A stretch of 64,000 nt of DNA from Chaetoceros tenuissimus. Taxonomy: Eukaryota; Bacillariophyta; Thalassiosirophyceae; Chaetocerotales; Chaetocerotaceae. Position numbers and translations under genes: made by a program. The notes beneath the pieces are model-generated. The model was not told where the DNA came from, did no database searches, and saw nothing but the letters and a program-made list of their open reading frames with translations. This document shows positions 39,460 through 50,663 of this stretch, piece by piece. Location: contig BLLK01000038.1 of NCBI GenBank assembly GCA_021927905.1, positions 1,178,001-1,242,000 of the forward strand, given 5' to 3'. Position 1 is the stretch's first letter, and each line of letters starts with the position of its first letter.

Positions 39460-40830
39460 ATGTTATGCCAGTTGTTATTGATGGCTGGCCTATTTCTCTT
39501 GTCCCGTAGACTGTTTCGGGGACTATTGCTTCGTTCCACTTGTACTCCAACTTATGCCATTAGAGCGTTCATTACAACTACCATCTATGCAACTAGATCA
39601 TCCTTCAATATTGAATCCTTTGTGCATCCTACTTTGACTGCAAATGAACATCAGCGTGGTACGAGACTTGGTATCGACTCATGGGCAGATACGAATTGTG
39701 CTGGAAAACATGCCTATGTTGAGGAGTTTGTTGTTGGCAAGTTTGTTACTGCTGGTGGATTCAGCGCTTCACTTGGAACCATTCCAGATTTACCCATTGC
39801 AAATGTACTCTACGCTTACGACGCTGATGATAGCAAGACATACATCATCGAATGCAATAACTCCATATACCTAGGTGATAGGATGGATGACTCTTTGATG
39901 AATCCGATACAGGCGGAAGAGTCTGATGTAAGGGTTGATACGAGACCTAAGCGATATTACTCTGATCCGCATGCACAAACCATAAGTTTTCCCTGTGGTA
40001 CTGTAATTCCTGTAGAATATGATGGGGCATTGCCGTTCATTCCTATTCGTCGCCCTACTGCGGATGAAATTCATATCTGTCCAAGACTTATAATGTCAGC
40101 TAAGTTCCCTTGGGATCCTAGTATTCCTGGTGGTAACTTCTCTCAGCCAAGAACTGTATTCTCTACTTCATCCAGTATCATTGATTCAGTGCAAGATGAT
40201 CCAATCGGATCTTCTCTCATGTCGCTGCATCTGCTATCTGCTGTGCAATCAACTTCTGTACTTCATCCACATGAGGATACCTTTAAGTCACTACAAGCGA
40301 TGAATTCGTATAAGAGCAAAGAAAGCATCAGTCCTGAGGAGCTGGCACGGTTGTTGAAGATCGGGTTGAAAACTGCCCAAAGGACTTTACAGGCAACTAC
40401 TTCGAAATTCATTAGAACTACTGGTGCTCTCTCCCGGCGTTTCAAGACTGACAAGGCTCAGCTCCGATATAAACAATTGTCTAGAATTTTCGGGAAGTTT
40501 TATTGTGACTATCTCAAGGTCAATGCTACTTCGATTTGTGGATACAAAGGAGGAGTCATCTATACTAATGGACTTGGTTTCTATAAGTTTCTTCCATGTG
40601 AAAATGAGACTTCTGAAACTACTGGTAGGACTCTTAGGTACTTCTTGCACGTTATAGGTCTGCCGTATAGCTTGCACTCTGATAACCATGGTAACTTCAA
40701 GGATGGACTCTTCAAGAGATTGATGAGGAAATTCGGAGTTTACCAGACCTTCACTGAGCCACACTCGCCATGGCAGAACAGGGCTGAGCCAGCCAGATAC
40801 GCCTATACACCTCTGGTGTTTTTGCTATGA
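39460..40830 (+). pseudogene. Retrotransposon pol, protease and integrase part (frameshifted)
   Basis: The frame is continuous with Gag apart from the TGA. DSWADTNCAGKHAYVEEF (near residue 72) is the aspartic protease active site region, in the DSxADT form seen in CoDi-like elements. The integrase follows: SLHSDNHGNFKDG gives the second acidic residue and FTEPHSPWQNRAEPA the glutamate block. Just after this, a run of five T (near 40823-40827) shifts the frame, and it ends at 40830. The segment between NRAEPA and the next conserved block looks shorter than in related elements, so a small deletion is also likely. Confidence 0.8.
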
Positions 40831-40852
40831 GTACACTGCTGATCTCTTATCA

Positions 40853-43645
40853 TTGCTTGCAACTGGGCGGTTCGATCTCCAGGGGAGAACGCCGTACAAA
40901 ATGATTATGCACTACACTCCGGATATCTCAGAATATGTTTCATTTGGTTGGTTTCAGTGGTGTTACTACTTTGATGAGGACTCCAAGAGCAAGAAGATCT
41001 GTCGTTGGTTGGGTCCTGCTCATGAAGTAGGACAGTCTTTCTGTCACTGGGTACTTCTAAGCAACAGAAATTTTATAGCTCGATCATCTGTCATTCCTAT
41101 ACCGGATCATGAGCTAGAGTCTGATGAATTGAAGCGTCGTACCAAGATCTTCATGGACTGTATACATGAGAAAATTGGAAATACCAAGGTACCGATTTAT
41201 AATAATATCTACCCTCAGCGTGTTTACTATGATGCTTTTGATGACCCTGTTGAGGATGATCAGAGTCAATTACCGTATGGCGAAGAACTGCATGAAGCTA
41301 AGCTTGAAGATGTCAATGATAGATATCTGGAGGCACTTGACAATTACATTAATGCTGAAGTCATCATGCCTGACAAGGATGGTACTGCCGTACTTACTAA
41401 GGTGAAAGGTCGTAAGCGTGATGCTGCAGGTAATCCAGTAGGAGAGGCGAATGAAAATCCTATTCTTGATACCAGAGTATATGAACTAGAATTTCCGGAT
41501 GGCAGGATTGAGGAATATGCAGTCAATATGATTGCAGAGAATCTATTTGAGCAAGCTGACGAGGACGGCTGGGACAGTGGTATCATTGAAGAATTTCCTG
41601 ACATTCGCAAGGATGATTCTGTAGCTGTACCCAAAGAGCAAGGCACATACTTTAACAGTGCTGGAGTTGAGAGGAACGTTGTAACCACCAAAGGATGGGA
41701 AGTTCAAGTCAAATGGAGAGACAAGTCTACAAGCTGGATCTCACTTAAAGACGCAAAGGAAGGCGATCCACTGGGTCTAGCTGAATTGGCTGTAGCATTG
41801 AAAGTACAAGATGAGCCTGCTTTTAAGTGGTGGACCAATCATGCCTTGAGGCAACGAGCCCGACTGATCTCAAGATTGAAGTCAAATGTCATTAGAAAAG
41901 GCAAGACTAAGTTTGGGATACAGGTTCCTGGCTCATGGGAGGAAGCTGTCAAGATTGATGATGCAAATAACAATACACTTTGGCAGGATGCTATCAATAA
42001 AGAAATGGTCAATGCTAAATGTGCTTTCAAGTTATTGGCTTGAGGAGATAAACCGCCGCCTGGATACAATGAGATACTATGTCATTTGGTGTTCGACGTC
42101 AAGCTGGATATGACTCGAAAAGCAAGATATGTTGCTGGAGGACACTTGACTAATGTTCCCGCAAACATGACCTATTCTAGTGTTGTTTCAAGAGATACAG
42201 TTCGAATTGGGTTCCTAGTGGCTGCTCTTAATGATCTTGATATATTAGCTGGTGACATCCAAAATGCTTTTCTTTCTGCTCCCACTGAGGAGAAAATATT
42301 CTTCTATGCAGGGGATGAATGGGGTGCTGATAAGGACCGTGTAGTCGTTGTAGTCCGTGCTCTATATGGTCTCAAATCTAGTGCTTTACAATTTCATAAT
42401 CATCTTGCTGCAACACTTGGTAACAAACTCGGCTTCAAGTCCTGTCTTGCTGATCCTGATCTATGGTACAAAGCATGCATCGATTCCGATGGAAATGAAT
42501 ATTACTCATACATCCTTGTATATGTTGATGATCTATTGATTATTGATAAGAATCCGAAGCGATTTATGGAGCAGATCCAAGGTGATTTCACTGTCAAGAA
42601 AGAGAGCATTGGTCCTCCTGACAGATACTTAGGAGCTGACATTAGAAAAGTTGAGGATGATGTTGCCAAACCATTTTGGACTATGAGTTCTAATTCCTAT
42701 CTCGACAAGGCCATTAAGAATCTTAAGGCTAAGCTCAAGGAGAGTGGTTTGGAATACAACAAGAAACTTTCTGATCCGAATTACAGTCCAAAGCAACCAT
42801 TTACTACTGCATCTTATCAACCTGAACTTGATACTTCTGAAGAATGTACTGATGATCAAGTTACTCTATTTCAGAATCTGATCAGGATTTTGCGATGGGC
42901 AGTAGAACTTGGTAGGATCGATATTGGATACGAGGTATCAGTTTTGTCTAGATATTTAGTTTCACCAAGGACTGGACATCTCTTACAAGCTATTCATGTA
43001 TTCAAGTTTCTTGACATTCATAAGGACAATGAATTAGCTTTTAGACCGAATTTACCAAATCTAAGTTTCAATTATGAGGAAATCAATGAGCAGACAACAT
43101 ACATGAAGAAGGCTTACCCTGATGCTGTTGAAGATTTACCTCCAAACGCACCTGTTCCAAGAGGGAAACCGTTGTCCATGTATGTGTTTGTGGATAGTGA
43201 TCACGCTGGTGATAAGGTAACTAGGAGATCTCAGACTGGTATTTTACTATACTTGAATTCTGCTCCGATCATTTGGTATTCCAAGAGGCAGGCGACTGTT
43301 GAATCATCTACTTTTGGATCTGAATTTGTTGCACTTCGCGTTGCTTCTGAATTGATTATTTCTATGAGATATAAGCTTCGTATGATGGGAGTTCCAATTG
43401 AGGGTCCGACTCATGTCTTTTGTGATAATGAGGCTGTTTACAAGAATTCTTCGATTGCTCATTCAACTTTGAAGAAGAAACATAATTCCATTTGTTTTCA
43501 TCGAGTACGAGAATGTGTCGCTGCTGGTATCCAAGTTATACACAAGGTTGATAGTGCTGACAATTTATCTGACATTCTAACGAAATCATTGTCTGCTCAT
43601 ATTAGGAAGAAATTGAGATCCTTTATCATGTACATCAGGAACTAA
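40853..43645 (+). pseudogene. Retrotransposon pol, integrase C-terminus, reverse transcriptase and RNase H (one in-frame TGA)
   Basis: The frame enters as YEYTADLLSLLATGRFDLQG (just upstream of 40853) and runs to 42043, where TGA interrupts; the same frame then stays open to 43645. RT landmarks: VFDVKLDMTRKARYVAGGH, GDIQNAFLSAP, ALYGLKSSALQFH and the catalytic YVDD at 42531-42542. RNase H landmarks: FVDSDHAGD, TVESSTFGSEFVAL and CDNEAVYKNSS. All are typical of copia pol. Catalytic residues are intact; only the TGA and the upstream frameshift separate it from a continuous polyprotein. Confidence 0.88.
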
Positions 43646-43693
43646 CATTGTGATGCGAATTATTGAAATTGAAATTTAAACATTCGAGGAGAG

Positions 43694-43835
43694 TGAGAAA
43701 ATCCCACTGTTAGGTTGGTAGATTTTGAGAACCCGAACACTACTTGAGTATCTTTTCCACATCAACTGCAAACACTTTACATATTCACACAATAAGATAA
43801 TTACTATTTTGATACGTAACAACTATATCTTTTCA
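43694..43835 (+). repeat. 3' LTR, 142 bp
   Basis: It is identical to the 5' LTR. The polypurine tract GAGGAGAG ends at 43693, directly before its TG. Confidence 0.93.
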
Positions 43836-44509
43836 AGGCAATGAAAAGCCGAAAAGAACATGCTATTTGATCCGCCAAGAATGAAATTTTCAGTCTTGTA
43901 AACACATCTTGGATCAATCTAGTACAAAAATGTCCGTTCATGTACAGTTCGTGCTCTAGTCTTGTGGATTGCACTGTGTCAAAAATTAAATTGAAAAAAG
44001 TCAAAAGTATTTGCAGGATAATCGTATTTTGTAAATTCTCAGTAGATAATGATTTCTATCTCTTATAGAAATACATAGGCACTGAAAATATAGTAGTCGT
44101 TGTTTATGTCGATATACAAGTACATTCATATAACTTCAACTAGGTAGCATAGATTCACTCAATTTAAATTGTTGGGAATAAAAAGAATAATTGAAAATTA
44201 ATCTATGCAATGACCCCAGAAGGTCATGGCTGTATTGTAAATTGCAATTTTCAAATTTATTGAATATTTTAATTAAAAACTTGGTTCTGTATGTGCTCAA
44301 TAAATTGCGCAAACTACAAATAATGTTTCATTCAATCGCAGAATCCATAGTTGGTGAACCTACAACTCAATGAAAAAAATGATAATTTGGGGATACCAGG
44401 TGAAGTACTACCTATGAATGCTAATGATTGCTTCACTATACATTGAAATCTTTGCATTCCAGTGATGAAATACTTTTTATCTTGAAATCTTTTGTTATAT
44501 TTTCTACGT
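43836..44509. other. Intergenic, 674 bp
   Basis: After the AGGC flank, the DNA is AT-rich with no gene, RNA or repeat recognised. Confidence 0.4.
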
Positions 44510-45376
44510 CTAATTCTTTTTCTTCTTTTTCTTCTTACCATGCAATAACACCCCAATAAAAGAATGTAGCAAAGTCAGATTAAAGAGAGAATTTCCAAAT
44601 AACGCCTTCATACCCGAACATTCGTATCCTTGCCCATAAACAATATAAAGTGTCACAAGAATGCAAACAAAGGAGAATGCAAATTGTACAATCTGAAACA
44701 ATGTCACCAAACTCTTCCACTTCGGTACTGTTCTTGTGATGGTTCTTTGTAGAAAATACGTATACATGACCACATGAACTGCTGTATTCCACATCAACCC
44801 TATAAAATGTAAACTCTGCTTGTATTCAATCCATGCCCATGCCATGATTAGTACAGCTGCATGATGATAGACGTGTAATAGAAAGTGAGGAGGAGACTTT
44901 CCTCGAGCTAATTGTAGCACTGTATCAAGTAGTTCGTAGTACTTTGATAAATAATAAATGTAACTCCAGTAGTAAAGAGCTCCGCTGGCAGGTTCATCTG
45001 AAACAACTTCACATAGTAGAAAAGGAGGCCATGACAATCCACCCTCTCTTCGAATTCTTTGAATACATTCATAGATGCATCCAATGAGCATGATGGCACT
45101 GCTCACTACTAGATTTATGTTGTGAACGAATTGCATTTGTTTCAGATCGCTACCAAACCATGGCTTCCATTGCAAATTTGTCATTTCATGTTCAGAAGAT
45201 TTGTCAGTTTCTATTGCTTTCTTCGTTGGAAGGAATTTCTTGGATAGAAGTGTAGCCCCTATGACACCAGTAACATAGAGAAAGGAAGCAGTTGCTACTG
45301 TATGGAAAGATGATAGAGGTGGCTCGTCAGCCCAATAAAAAGATGACGGAGATAAAATTGGTAGATATGAAATCAT
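44510..45376 (-). CDS. ELO-family fatty acid elongase (3-ketoacyl-CoA synthase)
   Basis: The 288-residue multi-pass ER membrane protein condenses malonyl-CoA with a fatty acyl-CoA, the first step of chain elongation. Family boxes are all present: SKYYELLDTVLQ (KxxExxDT), FLLHVYHHAAV (HxxHH catalytic box, near residue 168), and NTAVHVVMYTYF (NxxxHxxMYxYY). The LHVYHH form is more usual in elongases of polyunsaturated chains, so that substrate class is a guess. About seven hydrophobic helices fit the family. The C-terminus KKKKKKKN satisfies the KKxx ER-retrieval rule. Confidence 0.93.
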   Translation of the reverse strand: MISYLPILSPSSFYWADEPPLSSFHTVATASFLYVTGVIGATLLSKKFLPTKKAIETDKSSEHEMTNLQWKPWFGSDLKQMQFVHNINLVVSSAIMLIGCIYECIQRIRREGGLSWPPFLLCEVVSDEPASGALYYWSYIYYLSKYYELLDTVLQLARGKSPPHFLLHVYHHAAVLIMAWAWIEYKQSLHFIGLMWNTAVHVVMYTYFLQRTITRTVPKWKSLVTLFQIVQFAFSFVCILVTLYIVYGQGYECSGMKALFGNSLFNLTLLHSFIGVLLHGKKKKKKKN

Positions 45377-45813
45377 GTTGCTGCAAATTTCTGAGAAAAC
45401 TTTCTTTTTCGCGACTAGAATAGACTATAGATTATTGTAGTAATTAAACCCTTTTCATATAGTAGTTTTTCAGCTATTTTCTTTCAAGTGTATCTCACGG
45501 TAAAATACCACAATGTAAATATAAGCAATTCATCAGTTCGTTCACTAAGGCAGCACTATCGATAAGAAGTATCTTTTGGAAAGTGTAAATGTGGAAAATA
45601 CTTACGTCATATGTCGTACGTCGGTCCGCCATCCGTCAAAACAATTACGTACTACAAATGTTTGGTCCTTAAAGTTTGAAGTATCTTTCATTTTTTCTTA
45701 GAAGAACTACCATACCTATCTAGCATAGTGTATCAACATCCTGCAGTACGTGCATCAGTCACAAATTTATATTCAAGCCAAGCGCACCTATCACTGCCTC
45801 ATTCATATTGATA
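45377..45813. promoter_or_regulatory. Divergent promoter between elongase and patatin genes
   Basis: A 437 bp gap lies between two lipid-related genes read in opposite directions. It contains TACGTCATATGTCGTACGTCGG (about 45602-45623), two TACGTC boxes around a palindromic CATATG; these resemble bZIP sites. Shared regulation is inferred, not shown. Confidence 0.45.
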
Positions 45814-47190
45814 ATGCCATCTTCTTTTAATAACAAGAGGAAACGATTTGCTTCCACCAAAGGATGGGTACAAGGTCTGATGAAAATGGAATCAAATCAT
45901 CAAGAATTACTAGCAAAATATGAAAGTAAAGTCATGAATGCTGCTATGAATGGTAATGAAATGGAAGAAGGTGAACCTATCAATTTATTCATCATTGATG
46001 GCGGTGGAATGCGGGGATATGCAACTCTGCCAATCATCTCAGCAATTCAAGAATCCTTTCTTCCTCCAGGTCGGGATTTCATTGATCAATTCGATCTTAT
46101 CGGTGGAACATCTGTAGGTGGGATATGTAGTTTGCTATTTTCACATCATAAAGGGGAAGGAGAGACTACAAGTGATATGCTCTTGATGGGTAGAGATGTT
46201 ATTGATGATTTGCGAGAAAAGGTGTTTGGAAATATATCCCTTGCAAATTTATGTTTTTGTAGGCACACACTAATTGACAAAGATAATGAAATTATCAGTG
46301 TACTGAAAGATGCTTATAACGTACCATTGAAATCGCGGTCGCTACCAGCTATGGCAGTGATTGCTTCAGTAAAGAAAAATGACGAGGGAGATTATTTCGA
46401 TGACAACGATACTCCTTCCTCTGGTCAAGATGATGATAATTTGAAAACAATTCAAAATAGAGAATTTGAGCCATTCATAGCTCGTACGTTTGAATATCCA
46501 GAACAGAATCAAGATAAAGAGCCACTTGCTAAAAGTAGCAGCAATATGATGTTGTATGAGGGTTGTGCAGCTACAAGTGCTGTACCAGTATTAGTGGATC
46601 GAGTTCGAATTGAAGTTGATGATCAACATCGTATCTTTGCAGATGGAATGATGTTCCAGAATTGTCCTATGTCGCTCTGCATTGATGAGGCTCAAAGATT
46701 ATATCCAAATCGTCCCATTGGTGTAATTGTGTCTTTAGGTTTCACAAATGATGAAGATGAGCTGATTCAAAAAACGATTGAAAGTACACGTTTACGTCAT
46801 CCTAACTTGCACTTTCAACGTATTGTACCATCGCATATTACAGAGGACTTTTCTGCAGCTGAAACAGGCTTAAAAGCAATTGCGAAAATGGAGGCAAGGG
46901 TTTTGGATTGGATGATCAATGATGCAGATATGAAAGATGAGACAAGAGTGACGATGGAAAAGTTATGCTCTACCGCACCTAGAGGCTACGGACAAAAACC
47001 AACTTTGAGGTCGTCGGTCAGATTTGACTCTTTGACAATTAACAAAATTTTTATGAGAAGAAGTGTCATTCGAGATAAAGCTATCCAAAATCAGCAAAGA
47101 TTGAGAAAAAGCTCGGCACTCTCGTCATCTGGTAAACGATCATTTGGATTGTCATTTTTAAGAGAAGTGGACGAGGAATTTGATTGTTGA
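45814..47190 (+). CDS. Patatin-like phospholipase
   Basis: The 458-residue protein starts at ATG 45814 (MPSSFNNKRKR). The patatin fold is plain: the oxyanion loop DGGGMRGY (near residue 66), the nucleophile elbow GGTSVGG with the catalytic serine (near 106), and the dyad aspartate in IFADGMMFQNCP. These enzymes release fatty acids from glycerolipids using a Ser-Asp dyad. An acidic insert sits at about 190-210, and the tail is basic and Ser-rich. There is no signal peptide, so it is probably cytosolic or lipid-droplet associated. It is divergent from the elongase gene. Confidence 0.9.
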   Translation: MPSSFNNKRKRFASTKGWVQGLMKMESNHQELLAKYESKVMNAAMNGNEMEEGEPINLFIIDGGGMRGYATLPIISAIQESFLPPGRDFIDQFDLIGGTSVGGICSLLFSHHKGEGETTSDMLLMGRDVIDDLREKVFGNISLANLCFCRHTLIDKDNEIISVLKDAYNVPLKSRSLPAMAVIASVKKNDEGDYFDDNDTPSSGQDDDNLKTIQNREFEPFIARTFEYPEQNQDKEPLAKSSSNMMLYEGCAATSAVPVLVDRVRIEVDDQHRIFADGMMFQNCPMSLCIDEAQRLYPNRPIGVIVSLGFTNDEDELIQKTIESTRLRHPNLHFQRIVPSHITEDFSAAETGLKAIAKMEARVLDWMINDADMKDETRVTMEKLCSTAPRGYGQKPTLRSSVRFDSLTINKIFMRRSVIRDKAIQNQQRLRKSSALSSSGKRSFGLSFLREVDEEFDC

Positions 47191-47386
47191 AGAATTGATA
47201 TTATGATATGTATTTACATGTGGAACAAAATCATGAAAGGCAATACAACTGAGAAACATTTACATTGGGTCCTTTTCTAAACTTAACTTTATGTTTACAA
47301 CCATTTTACATGTTTCTATCAAAAGTATATCAATCTTTGCAGATTCCATTCCCACTACAATCCTCCGCAGTCCAATAAATAAATCC

Positions 47387-48070
47387 TTAGTACAGAATAC
47401 GAAGCATCTCAGCCAAAGATAGACCAAGAATTGAAGAAGTATCACTATCAGAATCATCCTCGTCCTTTCCGTAGGAAAATACTTGATATTTGGGAGAAAA
47501 GAGCTCCCCATCAAAGTGTTGATACTGAGGCACATTTAAACGATGAACAGACCTATCTCCTTGACTATTACCACGAGTAGTACAAGCCGAAAGACTAAAG
47601 TCAAACTCCCCTCCATCTTCCAAATCCCCCTCGTCATCCATTTGTAATATCCCAAGTCTATTGGACAATCTGCGCAATTGAGCATTCTCGTACAAATCTT
47701 GAGAAGATCCATCCGACGAGGAATAACGAAGTGAATCTGATGCATTAGAATTGGAGACTTGTCGTTCTAAAACTGGCAACGGAGTCAAGGTTTTCACAAC
47801 CGCAAATTCATCATTATGGCAAATAGAGGATACATCACTCTGAGTATCCATGATAATCTCCAAGTCGAGAGGTGTATCATGTCCATCTTGCAACGAGTGC
47901 AGTTCCAATAGCTCTTTCTTGATATTTGTACCATTGGAGATTTCACAATGGGTAGCTGACCAACGTAAGAATTCAAGTCCATCGTATTCATCCCGAGTGA
48001 CTTGCTTTTCCTTCTTGTTCTTGTTACGACGACGTAGTTTGAATTTGAGTTTGAACTTGAAGCACTTCAT
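47387..48070 (-). CDS. Soluble relative of the cytoplasmic tail of the 36 kb membrane protein
   Basis: This is a 227-residue protein. A very basic start (MKCFKFKLKFKLRRRNKNKK) precedes DEYDGLEFLRW, like DELHGVEFLEI in the larger protein right after its arginine cluster. Then SDVSSICHND parallels SDVSVVSSLG, and NASDSLRYSSSDGSSQDLYE parallels NDSLRYSSDNSQDMEG. The order of motifs is the same, so the two are homologous, and this one lacks the signal peptide, ectodomain and membrane helix. Acidic stretches fill the last 90 residues. The function is unknown; membrane association through the basic N-terminus is possible. Confidence 0.65.
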   Translation of the reverse strand: MKCFKFKLKFKLRRRNKNKKEKQVTRDEYDGLEFLRWSATHCEISNGTNIKKELLELHSLQDGHDTPLDLEIIMDTQSDVSSICHNDEFAVVKTLTPLPVLERQVSNSNASDSLRYSSSDGSSQDLYENAQLRRLSNRLGILQMDDEGDLEDGGEFDFSLSACTTRGNSQGDRSVHRLNVPQYQHFDGELFSPKYQVFSYGKDEDDSDSDTSSILGLSLAEMLRILY

Positions 48071-49103
48071 GTCTGTGAACGGGATATGATGAATGTTCTT
48101 TTCTATAGTTGCTGACTTTGTGAATTCTTTTTATGGCAAACTACAACATGAAAGTTCCGCTGATCAAGAGCATGATGGAGACACTGTGGAATTGGAGGAA
48201 AAGGATGGAAAAAGTCTCATATTTTAGTTGGACTCTCTTCTTTTTCACAGGATCGCAATTTAATTGTATCTTTCTCATGTTTGCTGCTATCTGACGAAAC
48301 TTTTCAGTTCCCGTTCCAGCAAAACTGGATACATTGCTACAAAGTCATTTCATGTGAGTCCTAACCTTATTATTTCGATGAAAGAAGGAGATTCAGATAG
48401 TGTAGATGGCGGACTCTCGACTTATGTTTTGCATCAAAATGTGGTCACTGTGTGGTCGATAGTCCCGATCAATTCCCAAGTTTACTTTCTAGCTCTATTC
48501 TGACCTAGGGGTAACAATGAAGCTAGGAGGGGTAGTAATATTGTTGAAATTCCCTCTGATCACCAGTTCGATGTAGCTAAGGAGTATTTTGGTAGCGATC
48601 AGATCAAAAGCAATTCTGCATAAGATTCATCTCCATTAATAAATATAAAATTAATTTTTTCTCAAATATTGTAATCTAAGGAATTCATCATGGCTTCATA
48701 CTTTAAAGAAGTACTACATCAAAAAAATGAAAAATATAATGTCTAAGCCAAAATAGCGCAATGACATATCGCCGGCCAAACTGCTTTCCGTTGAAGAAGT
48801 TGCGTATTGCACAGCACAAGAGAAAACAACCATCGAAGTTAAGATAGTTGTATCTAATTCACTTCCTAAGGTAAGCTAATTGTACCTCTACACCCTATTT
48901 GACGTATTCATTACATCATGATTATTATCTTTCTTGAGGGGTCGAAAGATTGAACGAAATTGAAGGACGGTTGCACAAATGACGTACATACACAGATTTG
49001 TTCCAAAGATATGTTTTTTCCTTCTTACATACATACATACCCTAACCGATCCTTCTTTCCTCTTTTTCATATCTAAACTAGAAGCAGAAATTGACCATCA
49101 ACC
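48071..49103. other. Intergenic, 1,033 bp
   Basis: I see no gene, only short frames without coding character and a TACATACATACATACCC run (about 49027-49041) before the V-ATPase gene. Confidence 0.4.
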
Positions 49104-50663
49104 ATGTCTGGACGTGGACCTATGCTTTCACCTTCCCCTGTGGCACTTGCCTTCCCTCATATCCAATGGGACCCATTAGGCTCGCTTCGTCTTACGGCAC
49201 AGGAAACTGCACTTCTTCGTATGGCAGAAACGAACCCAATTGAATATACCCTTGCAGACTCAAGAGATGCTACCATGTATGCACGTGTACTTCTCAAACT
49301 ACTAGCAGAAGCTGCTGCTGCAGGTGCAGGATTCGGAAAGGTTTCCACCATTGTCAAGGCTTGTGATGAAGAAACTGCTCTTGCTGCTTTGGACGAAGAT
49401 CCGCTTGGAGTTGTTTCCCATTATGCAATCACTAAACTACACAAAATTATCACTACCCTCATGGGTGGATCTGGAGTTACCGTAGGAACAGTGTTCTATG
49501 CAAAGGATGGACATTTAATTGATCAGTGGAAGGCACTTCTTCGTATCCTCAATAAGGGAGGACGTGGAGATGCATTTGCACAGTCGGGATCGGCACTTTG
49601 TCTTTCTCTTATCTTGGTTACTGCATGTCCATCTATGAACTCGGGATCAAAAGAAGATAACTCCAAAACTCGTTCAGCATCATATGCTTCGGCTGTTGAG
49701 CCACTCGAGGCGTTGACTGCATGGATTGTTTCACAGCTCAAGTCGGCGACTGGAAGTAACATTGGAATCGTAGTTCCAGCCATGACTGCTTTGATGGCAG
49801 CTACTGAGACTCGTCACCTTTTCAGTGCTTCTGGAGGAATTAAATATCTTGCTCGTCAGCTTCGTGCAAGTTCTAAAAAGGCTCCAGTTGTAGAGGGAAC
49901 TCAAGCAGCAGGAAATGCTACCGTTCAACAATTGTATGAACTCACCTTTTGTCTTTGGTGTATGACTTACGAACTGAATGGATCTCCACAAATTCGTGTT
50001 GATTTTGCAAAGGATGGTGCTGCTGTCGATGCACTCTGTATCATGGTTTCTACTGCTCCTCGTGAGAAGGTTGTCCGTGTTACTCTTTCTGCTCTTGTGA
50101 ATTTGGCAACTTGTACATCAGATGAAGCTCCAGAGCCTGCTGGTATGACCAAGGTTGATGGTGGTGTTTTCTTGACTGATATGCTTGCTTGCAAACTACT
50201 TAAAGCAATTAACTTCCTTGAGGCACGTCAATTCACTGATCCTGATATTATCGATGACATCAAGGCACTTCACAAACTTTTGGCTGATAACTACAAGGAG
50301 ATGACTCGTTGGGAGGTATACAAGAATGAAGTTGAATCTGGACATTTGCAATGGGGATCAACACACACAGAAGCATTTTTCAAGGAGAATGCTCGTATGA
50401 TTGAAGGAAAGGATAGTGACTTCAAGCTATTGAAGGTTTTGATTGCTCTTCTTTCAAGCAAGGATGATGAAATCGCAGCTATTGCATGTCACGATATTGG
50501 TGAATTTGTACGTTTCTATCCAAATGGAAGAGCTATCGCAAAGAGATTAGGTGCAAAGGAACTTGTTATGCCTTTGATTGAACACGAAAATGTTGATCTT
50601 CAGCGTCATGCTCTTCAATGTGTATCCAAGATGATGGTAGCAAACTGGGAGTATGTCAAGTAA
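49104..50663 (+). CDS. V-type ATPase subunit H
   Basis: This 519-residue protein matches eukaryotic V1 subunit H (Vma13, ATP6V1H) in length and order. An armadillo-type helical N-terminal domain has FYAKDGHLIDQWKALLRIL, AFAQSGSALCLSLIL, QQLYELTFCLWCMTYEL and VVRVTLSALVNL. The C-terminal domain has HLQWGSTHTEAFFKENARMI, DDEIAAIACHDIGEFVRFYP and a final LQRHALQCVSKMM. The subunit is needed for activity of the assembled proton pump and blocks ATP hydrolysis by free V1. In diatoms V-ATPase acidifies vacuoles and silica deposition vesicles (known for the complex). Uniform C/T-ending codons suggest strong expression. Confidence 0.95.
   Translation: MSGRGPMLSPSPVALAFPHIQWDPLGSLRLTAQETALLRMAETNPIEYTLADSRDATMYARVLLKLLAEAAAAGAGFGKVSTIVKACDEETALAALDEDPLGVVSHYAITKLHKIITTLMGGSGVTVGTVFYAKDGHLIDQWKALLRILNKGGRGDAFAQSGSALCLSLILVTACPSMNSGSKEDNSKTRSASYASAVEPLEALTAWIVSQLKSATGSNIGIVVPAMTALMAATETRHLFSASGGIKYLARQLRASSKKAPVVEGTQAAGNATVQQLYELTFCLWCMTYELNGSPQIRVDFAKDGAAVDALCIMVSTAPREKVVRVTLSALVNLATCTSDEAPEPAGMTKVDGGVFLTDMLACKLLKAINFLEARQFTDPDIIDDIKALHKLLADNYKEMTRWEVYKNEVESGHLQWGSTHTEAFFKENARMIEGKDSDFKLLKVLIALLSSKDDEIAAIACHDIGEFVRFYPNGRAIAKRLGAKELVMPLIEHENVDLQRHALQCVSKMMVANWEYVK

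Larger units (their letters stand above)
37238..43835 (+). mobile_element. Ty1/copia LTR retrotransposon, CoDi-like, 6.6 kb, identical LTRs
   Basis: Two identical 142 bp LTRs (TG...CA) bound Gag, protease, integrase, reverse transcriptase and RNase H in copia order (integrase before RT). AGGC lies directly on both sides (37234-37237 and 43836-43839) as a probable short target-site duplication; copia elements normally make 5 bp, so one flank base may have changed. A purine tract GAGGAGAG precedes the 3' LTR. Coding damage: an in-frame TGA between gag and pol (39457-39459), a one-base frameshift near 40828, and an in-frame TGA at 42041-42043 before RT. I did not recognise a primer-binding site after the 5' LTR. 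Identical LTRs mean recent insertion; broken frames mean it probably moved with help from an intact relative. Confidence 0.93.
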
